DNA of 47,732 bases from Lapidilactobacillus wuchangensis (GTDB lineage: Bacteria; Bacillota; Bacilli; Lactobacillales; Lactobacillaceae), in assembly GCF_003946645.1 (NCBI RefSeq), contig NZ_RHOU01000016.1:1-47732 (forward strand), read 5' to 3'. A model generated the notes under the pieces. It made no database searches, was not told the DNA's origin, and saw only the letters and a list, made by a program, of their open reading frames with translations. This document shows positions 8,456-16,776 of this stretch, one piece after another. A program made the position numbers and the translations under genes. Positions within the stretch are counted from its first letter, which is position 1. Each line of letters starts with the position of its first letter.

Positions 8456-8552
8456 CAGCTATTTTAAAATTGATCTTGATCATTAAAATCGTTAATTTTA
8501 AAATAGCTGATTGTCGACACACGAGCAATTTACAAATTTGTCGTGTGTTGAC
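8456..8552. repeat. two adjacent strong inverted repeats
   Basis: Arms at 8456-8471 and 8494-8509 match perfectly over 16 bases (CAGCTATTTTAAAATT and its complement) with a 22-base loop. Immediately after, GTCGACACACGA (8513-8524) pairs with TCGTGTGTTGAC (8541-8552) with one G-T pair. Neither is followed by a T-run on the plus strand. They sit between the dehydrogenase terminator and the 3' end of the leftward ABC exporter. They could be 3' stabilisers or terminators for that gene, or a target for a DNA-binding protein. No credible gene was found in 8553-8690. Confidence 0.6.
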
Positions 8553-8690
8553 ATTTGTCTTTTGTAAATTCATCGTTTTTTTCAGGTCTGCTGATTAATT
8601 CGTATGAGGTAAGTATGCTGATTGCTGAAAAAACAAACATAAAGTTGCAGGCTTGGTATCAAATTTTGAACGACAAACTTTATTCCGATA

Positions 8691-10400
8691 TTATCTTGCC
8701 TGACTACCATTTTGATAAGCAGCTTCATCGATTTTCCCGACTGTAATTGTTGGTGAATAACCATTATTTTTCGTACTAGTCACCGAATGGTTCTCAATAT
8801 GCAAAATCAAATTATAGTAACTTAAATCTGAATAGTGATGCGCCACCTCGATAACGGTTACTGGCAACGTTAGCAGTAAGTCACGAATCATTTTTGCAGT
8901 TGGTTGATCTAAATTGGCCGTGATTTCATCTGCAAGAATAAGCTGCTTCTGATTGATTAAGGCGCGGGCAATTTCGAGCTTGATTTGTTGGCCGCCACTA
9001 ATATTGGCGCCATTGCCAGTAATTTCAAAGTTCAAGGGATCAGCACCCAATTGTGTATCAAGCCTGACCTTCTTAAGCACATTCAAAACAGCGGCATCAG
9101 AATAAGATTTGCCCAATAAAATATTATCGCGGATTGATAAATTAAAGATATGCGGCCGTTGCGAGATCAAAGCGACAGCATTATGAAAATCAGCTATTTG
9201 CTGGTCACCATTCAGCAAATAAATCTGCCCAGAATCTGGTGTCTGATTCTGCATTAATAAATCAAGCAAGGTACTTTTGCCAGTGCCACTTTCGCCAGTG
9301 AGCAGAACTTTATCATTCGCGCTAATTCGAAAATTAACAGCTGTGAATAATGGCTGATCATCGAATTGCTTACTCACATTAGTCACAACTAATTGGTCAA
9401 ACTGAGTCGTTGGTTCTGAAGCTATTCGATTTAATTCAATGTTTGGCGTCAAAACACGACCAAACTTGTGCCGAACTTCCTTCGTTTCTAATAAATCCCC
9501 GCTCAAATAAATAATCTGTTGAAATTGACCCTTCAAAGTATCAGCGGTACCCAACATGGCGACTAATAAAATGATGGTAATTGCTGGATTTAAGTGCATT
9601 AAATAAATCCCAATCGCAAAAGGCACCACATCAGCAATCCCCTTCAATGGTCCTGATAATGAGAACATTAAAGCTTGCCGATTGTGTAACAACTGTTCTG
9701 AACTTTCAGTTGCCGTAAATTTTTTGGTCAAGAACGACATAAAGAATGGCTGCGCCTGATTATTATTAATGGTGCTGCGACCTTTAGCAACATCAATCGC
9801 CGCTGCCAGTGAAACTTCACGCTGATTGGAAAAGCCATTGCCTAATGCCGCAATTTGATGAGACATGAAATGTTGGGGAATCATCATCAACAAAGCGCCA
9901 ATAGTAAAGCAAAGTCCCACCCAAATATTTTGCATTAATAAATAACCAATCGGAATGACCGCCCGCAATATATAGGTTGGTAACGTTAATATTGGCCCAT
10001 AAAAACTTTCTCGAATCATGCGCACATCTTGAGAAACCAACGACACAATTTCATCTTCACTCATCGTGGTTGAATTGAGATAATGCCGCATACAATCCAT
10101 TTCTAGAGAAACACAAGCCTCTTTTAAAATACTATTGGTCACAATTTCCGTTAAATACAGCCCCAGATAAACAACCAAGTACAGTTCCAACCCTTTGGCA
10201 CAAAAGAGCAGCACATCGCTCGTTGTACTCGTCTTGCCCATTTGGCTAGCCCAAGTCGTAATTAAGGCAAAGGTCAACGAAATAAACGAATTGATCACCG
10301 TCACAACTGCTAAGTATATGAATTTAGTTTTATGAACGCGCTTGAATAAATCTTTAACACCAATTGTTGGCAGTTCTGGTTGTGTTGGCACTTTAATCAA
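8691..10400 (-). CDS. ABC exporter half-transporter (membrane + ATPase)
   Basis: The 569-residue fused protein would work as a dimer in the membrane. Residues about 25-310 carry around six hydrophobic helices. The ATPase domain at about 340-540 has Walker A GESGTGKST, a Q-loop SQRPHIF, signature ISGGQQ, Walker B LILADEITANLD with catalytic glutamate and H-loop VAHHYSD, so it should be catalytically competent. Substrate unknown. The gene is divergent from an Rgg regulator with an inverted repeat between them, an arrangement seen for peptide-responsive regulators and their export targets. It could be a peptide or lipid exporter. No precursor peptide gene was recognised. Confidence 0.8.
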   Translation of the reverse strand: MIKVPTQPELPTIGVKDLFKRVHKTKFIYLAVVTVINSFISLTFALITTWASQMGKTSTTSDVLLFCAKGLELYLVVYLGLYLTEIVTNSILKEACVSLEMDCMRHYLNSTTMSEDEIVSLVSQDVRMIRESFYGPILTLPTYILRAVIPIGYLLMQNIWVGLCFTIGALLMMIPQHFMSHQIAALGNGFSNQREVSLAAAIDVAKGRSTINNNQAQPFFMSFLTKKFTATESSEQLLHNRQALMFSLSGPLKGIADVVPFAIGIYLMHLNPAITIILLVAMLGTADTLKGQFQQIIYLSGDLLETKEVRHKFGRVLTPNIELNRIASEPTTQFDQLVVTNVSKQFDDQPLFTAVNFRISANDKVLLTGESGTGKSTLLDLLMQNQTPDSGQIYLLNGDQQIADFHNAVALISQRPHIFNLSIRDNILLGKSYSDAAVLNVLKKVRLDTQLGADPLNFEITGNGANISGGQQIKLEIARALINQKQLILADEITANLDQPTAKMIRDLLLTLPVTVIEVAHHYSDLSYYNLILHIENHSVTSTKNNGYSPTITVGKIDEAAYQNGSQAR

Positions 10401-10475
10401 TCCTCGTCTAATAAAGTAATTGTAGAATTATCTGTTGCAGTGAATAAATCGAAATTAACTTTCAAGATACTCTTG

Positions 10476-10504
10476 TCCTTATGATTATTCCGATAATCAT
10501 AGGA
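10476..10504. promoter_or_regulatory. candidate operator between ABC exporter and rgg
   Basis: TCC-T-TATGATTAT-TCCG-ATAATCATA-GGA is a near-perfect dyad with nine-base inner arms. It lies about 75 bases before the leftward ABC start and 250 bases before the rightward rgg start. Position and symmetry fit a regulator site, most simply for the adjacent Rgg. No T-run follows, so a terminator is less likely. Confidence 0.5.
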
Positions 10505-10627
10505 TTTATTATAAATGCTCAATGGATAATAATTTCATTTGGTGATAATATGTACCCAATAAAACTTGGTTCTTGCCAAAGTTACTGTTTCTTTCTGAAG
10601 TCTTGCTCAAGTCGTTCCTTAGCTTAG

Positions 10628-10694
10628 TGACGGCGGCGTTCCACAGTTCCACAACCAACAAGCCCGCAATGGCGCTAGAACCAATTCTGTTTAA
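10628..10694 (-). repeat. partial copy of the hairpin repeat family
   Basis: The reverse complement matches the left part of a forward unit: AACAGAATTG, then CATTGCGGGCTTGTTGGTTGTGGAAC-like sequence and the GGAACG block. P2, P3 and the right outer arm are missing. It lies between the exporter promoter region and rgg, ending about 60 bases before the rgg start. Confidence 0.6.
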
Positions 10695-10753
10695 CAACTT
10701 CTTCAACAGCACTTATCGTTGGAAAGAATCTAAAACCTTGAAGGTGATGTTCA

Positions 10754-11593
10754 GTGCGCGAAATCAATGATTTAGTTCGTGAATTACGGCAAAATCGCAA
10801 TTTGTCGCAAAAATCTTTGGCTCAGGGGATTTGTTCTCGTGAAGCTCTAACAAAATTTGAACAACGAGGGACAAATATTTCTGCTAAAAATCTTTTCCTG
10901 ATGCTCGATAAGATGAATATCAATCTTGAAGAGTTTGAGTTTTTACTGCAAGACGGCGAATTACCCTTTAAACAGAAAATCTATCAGCAAGGTATTCGCT
11001 GTCGCCATGATCGTGCCGCTCATAAAAAATATTTAGCTCAATTAGCTGAACTGGCTACTTCGACCAACGATGAATATTATCAGCTGTTAGCTATTATTTT
11101 CAGCGTTAATCAGGTGGCTGCTTTGCCAAAGTCATCTGATTCAAGCGCAACGAAGCGCCTTACTAATTATCTTAATAGTATTGATACTTGGGGCCGGTTT
11201 GAACTATCACTTTTTATCAATGCCATGTCGCTTTTTCCGTCAGATTATATTTTGAATACTTACAAAATGAACATTTCAAAAATGTACGACTATACTAAAA
11301 ATCCTCACTACCAAGACCAGCTATTATTTTTCTTTAATAATGCTGGTATAACTTTAATCAGAAGACATGATTTCAATACGCTTGCTAAATTATTGCCCGA
11401 ATATGACTTGCTAACTCAAAATCGCGCCTACGCCAGTGATCGAATCAATTATTTGATTCTTAAGAAGATCGTCAACGCAGAAAACGACTTTCAAGTTTCA
11501 ATGATTGATGAAGAATTAAGAATATTAAACTATTTGGGTTATCAGCCACTCGCCCAATCGCTAAGTTCAATGCTCACAAATATTTTCAAGTAA
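10754..11593 (+). CDS. Rgg/GadR/MutR-family transcriptional regulator
   Basis: The 279-residue protein starts at GTG with AAGGTGATG seven bases upstream. Residues about 1-65 form a XRE-type helix-turn-helix (VRELRQNRNLSQKSLAQG, REALTKFEQRG). The rest is the all-helical Rgg C-terminal domain that in characterised members binds short peptides or other ligands. Length is normal for the family. It is divergent from the ABC exporter and tandem with a broken Rgg paralogue, suggesting local duplication. I looked for a short hydrophobic pheromone gene nearby and found none convincing, so the ligand is unknown. Confidence 0.85.
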   Translation: MREINDLVRELRQNRNLSQKSLAQGICSREALTKFEQRGTNISAKNLFLMLDKMNINLEEFEFLLQDGELPFKQKIYQQGIRCRHDRAAHKKYLAQLAELATSTNDEYYQLLAIIFSVNQVAALPKSSDSSATKRLTNYLNSIDTWGRFELSLFINAMSLFPSDYILNTYKMNISKMYDYTKNPHYQDQLLFFFNNAGITLIRRHDFNTLAKLLPEYDLLTQNRAYASDRINYLILKKIVNAENDFQVSMIDEELRILNYLGYQPLAQSLSSMLTNIFK

Positions 11594-11709
11594 TCCGCAG
11601 TTGCTAGTTGCTGCCTTCGCTGTTGATTGTAGCTGATAAATTTCAGCAAAAGGACAAATTGCAGAATACTGCAACTCACAAATTCATTCTCTAGAAAGTA
11701 GGTGCTTAA

Positions 11710-12571
11710 TTGACTGAATTAGGTCCGACCATTAGAAAAATTCGCAAAAATCGTCAGTTGTCGCTCAAAGAGGCCGCGGCCGGAATCTTGTCTTACTCTG
11801 CCTTAGCCGCTTTTGAGCGGGGTGAATATACCATTAGCTTTCAAAGTTTGCTAAAACTTCTAGCGCGACTAAACTTTTCGCTGACCGAACTTAGCTCATT
11901 GGTGAACCTGCCTGCCTAATGCCCACTACCAAACCAGACTGATTCATCTTCAAGAATTAATTAATGCCAATCAGAAAAATCAATTTATTGCAGAATTGAA
12001 TGATTACCAATCAGAGCTGGCAGATAACAATAATCTTCAGGATCAGCTAAATCAGATTATGTTCAAAAGCATCGGTGCCCACGAATTAAATTTGCCAGAA
12101 CCAAGCGCCACCGAGATTGAATTTCTAGTGGCTTACTTCTGGCAATGCGAATATTGGAGCCATTATGATTTAACAATTTTTGGTAATACCGCTTACTTGC
12201 TCGACCCCGAGCTGCGTGTTCAGCTGCTGAAAGAAATCATTAAACTAATCGAAGCGCAAGTGGCACAAGGTATCAATACCCGTGACCCGATTCGCATCGT
12301 GATCAATACGATCTTTGATTTTTTCCACAGCGAGAATTATCAGCGCGCCGATAATTTGGTTCAAATAATTGCGCCGATTATCCCCGACAATGACGTTTTT
12401 GAAAAGCTCTATTTATTGGCCGCAAAAATCATCCTCGTCAATCACGATCAACTCCTGTTTGCCTATAAAGTGCCCAGACCTGAAGAACTGCTGAAGTTAA
12501 TTGAACTCACTGATTCCCAAGGCCTATTAAAAATTGTTAACCAGGAATTTAAAGACCAAGGAATTGCCTAA
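11710..12571 (+). pseudogene. second Rgg-family regulator, frameshifted
   Basis: A TTG start with a GTAGGTG site opens a 69-residue XRE helix-turn-helix (IRKIRKNRQLSLKEAAAG, YSALAAFERGEY). It stops at TAA 11917. The Rgg C-terminal domain continues in the +1 frame from about 11912 (NAHYQTRLIHLQELINAN onward) to a TAA at 12569-12571. At the junction the sequence is CCTGCCTGCC. Removing one 4-base copy restores a single 285-codon frame reading NLPNAHYQT, the normal Rgg length. The lesion therefore looks like a 4-bp tandem duplication. As written it gives a DNA-binding domain alone plus a possibly untranslated C-terminal part. Sequencing error is possible but less likely for a 4-base unit. Confidence 0.8.
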
Positions 12572-12605
12572 TGCACTATCAAACTTGCTATAAATTTGAC
12601 CAACT

Positions 12606-12653
12606 AAAAAATTCCTGACTCTTCTCGCAACGAGAATTATCAGGGATTTTTTT
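12606..12653 (+). terminator. intrinsic terminator after the second rgg
   Basis: AATTCCTGA pairs with TCAGGGATT, and an inner TTCTCG pairs with CGAGAA. Seven T follow. Confidence 0.8.
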
Positions 12654-12724
12654 ACACAACGCCGGAAAATTCTGTAACAAAAAAGCAGCATCAATTTCTC
12701 GATTCTGCCTACTTGATAATCATT

Positions 12725-13270
12725 TTAAAAATTAATCGGACTCACTTTAACGAAAATCAAACCAAAGATCAATTTCAACAATCCGTCAATTATAAAGACT
12801 AAATCCAACGGCCAGCCTAAAAGTAATCCTAATAGCGCATTAATTGTGGTTAGTCCGCCTAGAATTCCCATTAACTTACCGTGAACGGGAATAAAAAAGA
12901 AAAAGTGAATCCCGATGACAATCATGATTTCCAGCCAAATTCGACGCATGAGTGCGTATGTGACAGCGCCACCGTGCAACCAAATTGGCAGGAACACCAA
13001 AAGCATCAGGCCCATCATGATGATAATGGCACTATTAGCCCAGCGACTTTGCGCTTTAGTACCAGGGCCAACACTTAATTTTTGCCGCGTGTGCTTGTTT
13101 AGCTGCCAGAACATGCCCACTGAATATAAAATGCCAAAAATGGCTGGATTAGGAAAGCCATTGATTAATTTTAGCGTTAAAGTCAGCATGGCAATTCCCA
13201 CAATAATCAACCAAATACCATTAATACGCTGGCGCGGATAGCGATAAGCGCCCGTTTTCTCTGTTGTCAT
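12725..13270 (-). CDS. integral membrane protein of unknown function
   Basis: The 181-residue protein has five or six hydrophobic segments (about residues 18-34, 40-52, 78-96, 112-130, 133-151 and 155-175) separated by short basic loops such as RRIW and NKHTRQK. No catalytic motif is visible. A GGGGGAG site precedes the ATG. It sits alone between the convergent Rgg pseudogene and mutY, which is on the same strand 80 bases upstream. The family is not recognised with confidence. Confidence 0.7.
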   Translation of the reverse strand: MTTEKTGAYRYPRQRINGIWLIIVGIAMLTLTLKLINGFPNPAIFGILYSVGMFWQLNKHTRQKLSVGPGTKAQSRWANSAIIIMMGLMLLVFLPIWLHGGAVTYALMRRIWLEIMIVIGIHFFFFIPVHGKLMGILGGLTTINALLGLLLGWPLDLVFIIDGLLKLIFGLIFVKVSPINF

Positions 13271-13350
13271 AAATTTCTCCCCCTAAAAGAACTGTATTTT
13301 ACAGTATACGCGGCGCCGACAACGATCTAAACGAACAAAAACGTCACTAT

Positions 13351-14538
13351 TTAATTATTTTGCGATAATTCCTGCATTATTTTCCGCTGTACCGTGGGGA
13401 TCGCGCCATTAACTAAGTCAGCGTCAGTAAACCACTTGCCCGGAATCAATGCTAACGATGGGGTTTCTGCTAATTCACCGGTGATAATTTTCAACTGCCA
13501 TTGGCGATGGGTGAAGGTGTGTTTGACGACTTTCAAACCTGGATCTTGCCAAGCAACTTGAATGCCTGTTTGGTCCTGAAATAATTGCTGCAAGGTGTTT
13601 AGCTGCTTTGCTGACAAAGACTGTTTAAATTTGGCTGGTGATAAAACAGTCGGCTTTTCTACTGCAGTTGTGTTGGTTAAGAGTTGGTCAATCGCAACTA
13701 AGGGAAACAGCCACAGGCGGGCCAACAAGCCTTGACTGGGCCGTTGCACCAACAACCAACCTTGAGGCGTTTTTAATGCCAACGCGTAGAACTGTTGCAC
13801 CACTGGCTTGGCCTTCTTGGTTTTGACAGGGTAATCCTCATAAGTGCCATCCTGCCAGCTAGCATCGAAATCGCGAACCGGCGAATGTGCCGGGTCAGAA
13901 TTTTTAGCCGTTAAATAACTAGACCCTAAATCCATAATAGCTTGATTAAAATCCCCGGGACGTTGAAGATCAATGATTTGCTGAATGATTGCTGTAAAAA
14001 TCGGACGTGTTTGCGGCTTAGCAATATCCAAATCGATTTTCAATAAGCGGGCGAAAACCCGGTAGGCATTGCCATCGACTGCCGGCACTGGTTCTTTGAA
14101 AGAAATACTGGCAATCGCACCGGCTGTGTATGGCCCAACGCCACTTAAATCCGCCAAGCCAGCAGCTGTTTGCGGCCAAACACCAGCATAATCTTGAACG
14201 ATCTGCTGGGCGGCTTGCTGCAAATGCCGTGCCCGCGAATAATAACCCAACCCCGACCAAACTTGCAACAACTCTTCCTCAGGTGCAGTCGCCAAAGCCT
14301 GCACAGTGGGAAAATGCTGCAGGAAATTATGATAGTAAGGAATCACCGTCTGCACTTGGGTTTGCTGCAACATAATTTCACTAATCAAAATATGATACGG
14401 CTCCTGGTCCTCACGCCAAGGCAATTGCCGCCCTTCACGATCGTACCAGCTTAATAAGGTTTGGCGAAAAGCCGCAATTTTTTCTGGTGACCAAGTTAAA
14501 TATTGGCGCACCAAGTTTGCATTTGTCGTATCTGTCAT
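13351..14538 (-). CDS. mutY: A/G-specific adenine glycosylase MutY, lacking Fe-S cysteines
   Basis: MutY removes adenine mispaired with 8-oxoguanine. The 395-residue protein has the catalytic glutamate in HILISEIMLQQTQV (Glu54), the HhH motif LSGVGPYTAGAIAS, the catalytic aspartate in PAVDGNAYRV and a C-terminal NUDIX-like recognition domain (QGWLLVQRPSQGLLARLWLFP onward). The Fe-S loop normally carries C-X6-C-X2-C-X5-C after DLG; here the corresponding DLGSSYLTAKNSDPAHSPVR stretch has no cysteine. Clusterless MutY proteins are known in some lactobacilli and anaerobes. The catalytic residues are intact, so activity is expected. Confidence 0.93.
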   Translation of the reverse strand: MTDTTNANLVRQYLTWSPEKIAAFRQTLLSWYDREGRQLPWREDQEPYHILISEIMLQQTQVQTVIPYYHNFLQHFPTVQALATAPEEELLQVWSGLGYYSRARHLQQAAQQIVQDYAGVWPQTAAGLADLSGVGPYTAGAIASISFKEPVPAVDGNAYRVFARLLKIDLDIAKPQTRPIFTAIIQQIIDLQRPGDFNQAIMDLGSSYLTAKNSDPAHSPVRDFDASWQDGTYEDYPVKTKKAKPVVQQFYALALKTPQGWLLVQRPSQGLLARLWLFPLVAIDQLLTNTTAVEKPTVLSPAKFKQSLSAKQLNTLQQLFQDQTGIQVAWQDPGLKVVKHTFTHRQWQLKIITGELAETPSLALIPGKWFTDADLVNGAIPTVQRKIMQELSQNN

Positions 14539-14654
14539 GATTTGCCCTCAACAATTCCATTAGATCTTTTAAAAAGCATACCATATTGTGTCATTAAAAT
14601 TTTGAAATCCAATAGTAATTCAGAATTACCGTTTTAGTTGAAAGCAAAATCCGA

Positions 14655-15218
14655 GAAAGATGTTAAGACGGAATGGCGTCTGACTGCATTCCGGGCTGCG
14701 GGTTGTGGAACGCGGCGGCCATTGATTGAAGCCTTTCTGCGAAAGTCTCCAATTCAAGGCTTATTGTAAGTGCTAAAGCACTAACAATAATTTGGCAGCT
14801 GACAACCACGCCCTCCATTCCTTCTGGAGTTAATTTGGTTCACTTCACTATTGTTAGTGTTTAAGGCAATGATAGTGGGACCAATCAACTTAATCTGAAT
14901 TGTATCGTAACTGAACAGCGGTATTCAAAAAGCCTATCTAACATTCCTCTGGTTTTATCCAGAAAGCTTGTCAAACAGGCTCAGTAGTTTACTTCAATCT
15001 GTTCTTCTAATTAGTAGTGCTGAGTTCTGTTAGTTTCATCAGGTGGTTGCTGGGCGATTGGCGTCAGCTGTGAAATTATTCTTAGCGATTTATCGCTTAG
15101 AATAAGCCTCGAATTTGAGATTGTTGCGTAGCAATAAGCTCAAATCGACGGCCACAGCGTTCCACGCCCTCTAAATCGCCCAGCAACCACCTTCCTCAAT
15201 TGGGGAAGTCTTGGCACT
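14655..15218. repeat. composite intergenic hairpin element, locus 3
   Basis: Forward unit (about 14665-14830): outer arms GGTTGT 14701-14706 and ACAACC 14802-14807, P2 14725-14753, P3 14761-14790 (TTATTGT with ACAATAA, inner AGTGCT with AGCACT). Inverted unit (about 15060-15170): GGCGT 15060-15064 with ACGCC 15164-15168, P3 15076-15105 (TTATTCT with AGAATAA, inner AGCGAT with ATCGCT), P2 15113-15145. A perfect 19-base stem, 15041-15059 with 15174-15192, encloses the inverted unit. The spacer 14930-15060 matches the inverted spacer of locus 1. The element ends within a few bases of the nox stop codon. Confidence 0.87.
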
Positions 15219-15220
15219 AA

Positions 15221-16621
15221 TTAAGGCCGAGGTTCGCGATTGCCAAGAGCAGTGAAACGTGGGCGGTCAAAACCGGCTTCCCGCTCTTGGTCAACAGCTT
15301 GTTGGGCCACTAAATTCAAGTAATTAAATGGTGAATCAAAATTTGGTGAGAACAGCATATCGACGTAGGCTAAATCATCAATCGTATTATTGTTCTGAAT
15401 CACCACTGACAGCGTATTGGCCGACTGAGTGATCTCGTGCTTACTGCACAATTGTGCACCCAGAACCCGGCGACTGTCACGATCGTACAGCAAAACAATT
15501 TTAATTTTATCAGTGGTGGGCATATAATCAGGGCGCCAATTATCATCGAGCACCACTTGTTGGACGTTAAAGCCGCCCCATTCAGCATATTCTCTGGTCA
15601 AGCCAGTCGAGGCAATACTGTAGCCAAATAAATCCATGGCTGAAGTTGCTTGAGTGCCCAAATAAGGCATGGTGTTGCCGAAAATGTTGACGCCAGCCAG
15701 CACACCTTGGCGAATCGCATTAGTGGCAAGCGGCGTATAAGCTGAACGGCCAGTTGGATTAAAATGAACAGTACAACTATCGCCAGCTGCGTAAATATCC
15801 GGGTCAGATGTTTGCATGAATTCATTAGTCAACAACGCCCCATGTTTGTCCATTTTCACTTGGCGCCGGAGTAACGAAGTGCTTGGTACAAAACCGGTAC
15901 AAACAATCGCAATATCGGCGGAGAATGTTTGACCAGATTGAGTCTTAATCTCTAGGTCACCCTGATCATTGCTGGTAAACTCAGTGACCCGTTGATTTAA
16001 TTGCAGGTCAACATGATGATCTTGTAGTAATTTGCCAGCCAATTGGGCAATCTCAGGGCCAATATAATGATGCAAAATCTGATTACCAGACGTAAGCAAT
16101 AACACTTCATGATCGGTCAGGGCATAGCTTTCGGCAATTTCAGTACCAGAATAACCAGCACCCACAACCGCAATGCGATGATTATCCTTGGCACTTTCAT
16201 AAATTTCTTTTGCTTGTTGGTAATTCTTGCATAGTAAGACTTTCGACTCATCGATGCCGGCCATTGGTGGAACTGCCGCAGTTGAGCCCGTAGTCATGAT
16301 TAATTTGTCGTAATGATCTTGCAGGACTTCACCATTTTCAATATTAACAGCCTGCAGGGTTTTCGTTTTGGTATCGACTTTCAGAACATTATGATGCGTG
16401 CGTACCGTAGCGCCGAGCTCCCGTAAAGCTTCTGGCGAAGAATAGAACATATCCTCTAGACGCTTGACGCGGCCACCTAAATAAAGATAAATTCCGCATG
16501 ATAAAAAGGAAATATTATCGTTACGCTCATAAACAGTCACTTCAGTATCAGGATGGGCCTTCAGAATTTGGGTCGCAGCAATGGTGCCAGCATGTGTACA
16601 ACCAACAATGACAACTTTCAT
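15221..16621 (-). CDS. nox: NADH oxidase (H2O-forming), FAD-dependent
   Basis: The enzyme oxidises NADH with O2 to water, regenerating NAD+ and removing oxygen in the cytoplasm. The 466-residue protein has the N-terminal FAD-binding segment VVIVGCTHAGTIAA and the redox cysteine in SFLSCGIYLYLGG (Cys42). An NADH-binding segment IAVVGAGYSGTEIAE lies near residue 150, the second FAD motif is DIYAAGDSC, and a C-terminal dimerisation domain follows. All fit the Nox branch of the CoA-disulfide reductase family. CoA-disulfide reductase is an alternative the Cys42 motif alone does not exclude. It is divergent from the EAL gene. Confidence 0.85.
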   Translation of the reverse strand: MKVVIVGCTHAGTIAATQILKAHPDTEVTVYERNDNISFLSCGIYLYLGGRVKRLEDMFYSSPEALRELGATVRTHHNVLKVDTKTKTLQAVNIENGEVLQDHYDKLIMTTGSTAAVPPMAGIDESKVLLCKNYQQAKEIYESAKDNHRIAVVGAGYSGTEIAESYALTDHEVLLLTSGNQILHHYIGPEIAQLAGKLLQDHHVDLQLNQRVTEFTSNDQGDLEIKTQSGQTFSADIAIVCTGFVPSTSLLRRQVKMDKHGALLTNEFMQTSDPDIYAAGDSCTVHFNPTGRSAYTPLATNAIRQGVLAGVNIFGNTMPYLGTQATSAMDLFGYSIASTGLTREYAEWGGFNVQQVVLDDNWRPDYMPTTDKIKIVLLYDRDSRRVLGAQLCSKHEITQSANTLSVVIQNNNTIDDLAYVDMLFSPNFDSPFNYLNLVAQQAVDQEREAGFDRPRFTALGNREPRP

Positions 16622-16684
16622 TTTGTTTCCTCCAACAATGGTTTTTACCCGATTTTAAATTTCAAAAAATATCTTCATTTACAA

Positions 16685-16713
16685 TTATGTAGTACAATTA
16701 ATCATAGTATAAT
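16685..16713 (+). promoter_or_regulatory. candidate promoter of the EAL gene
   Basis: A perfect TATAAT at 16708-16713 has TTATGT 17 bases upstream. The -35 match is poor. Start of transcription would be near 16720, with the GGGGAGG site about 40 bases further. Confidence 0.4.
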
Positions 16714-16776
16714 TTTTTGTTTTTTACAAAGGAATTATCCGTATACATAGGGTTGTTACTGGGGAGGAAAAACTAT

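Noticed and set aside
8555-8746. Plus-strand ORF (63 codons; inner ATG at 8615 with weak GAGGT)
   Set aside because: It overlaps the 3' end of the ABC exporter antisense, the outer start has no binding site, and no family resemblance is seen. Kept only as a remote possibility.
10550-10627. 25-codon ORF as an Rgg pheromone gene
   Set aside because: The product has four cysteines and is not a short hydrophobic peptide. Position is suggestive but coding evidence is too thin for a feature.
14018-14454. Several ORFs of 80-94 codons in other frames within mutY
   Set aside because: All are shadows of the mutY frame, without binding sites or recognisable products.
15041-15192. Composite repeat taken as an insertion sequence or CRISPR array
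   Set aside because: No transposase frame is inside any locus, and units are not regularly spaced direct repeats with unique spacers.
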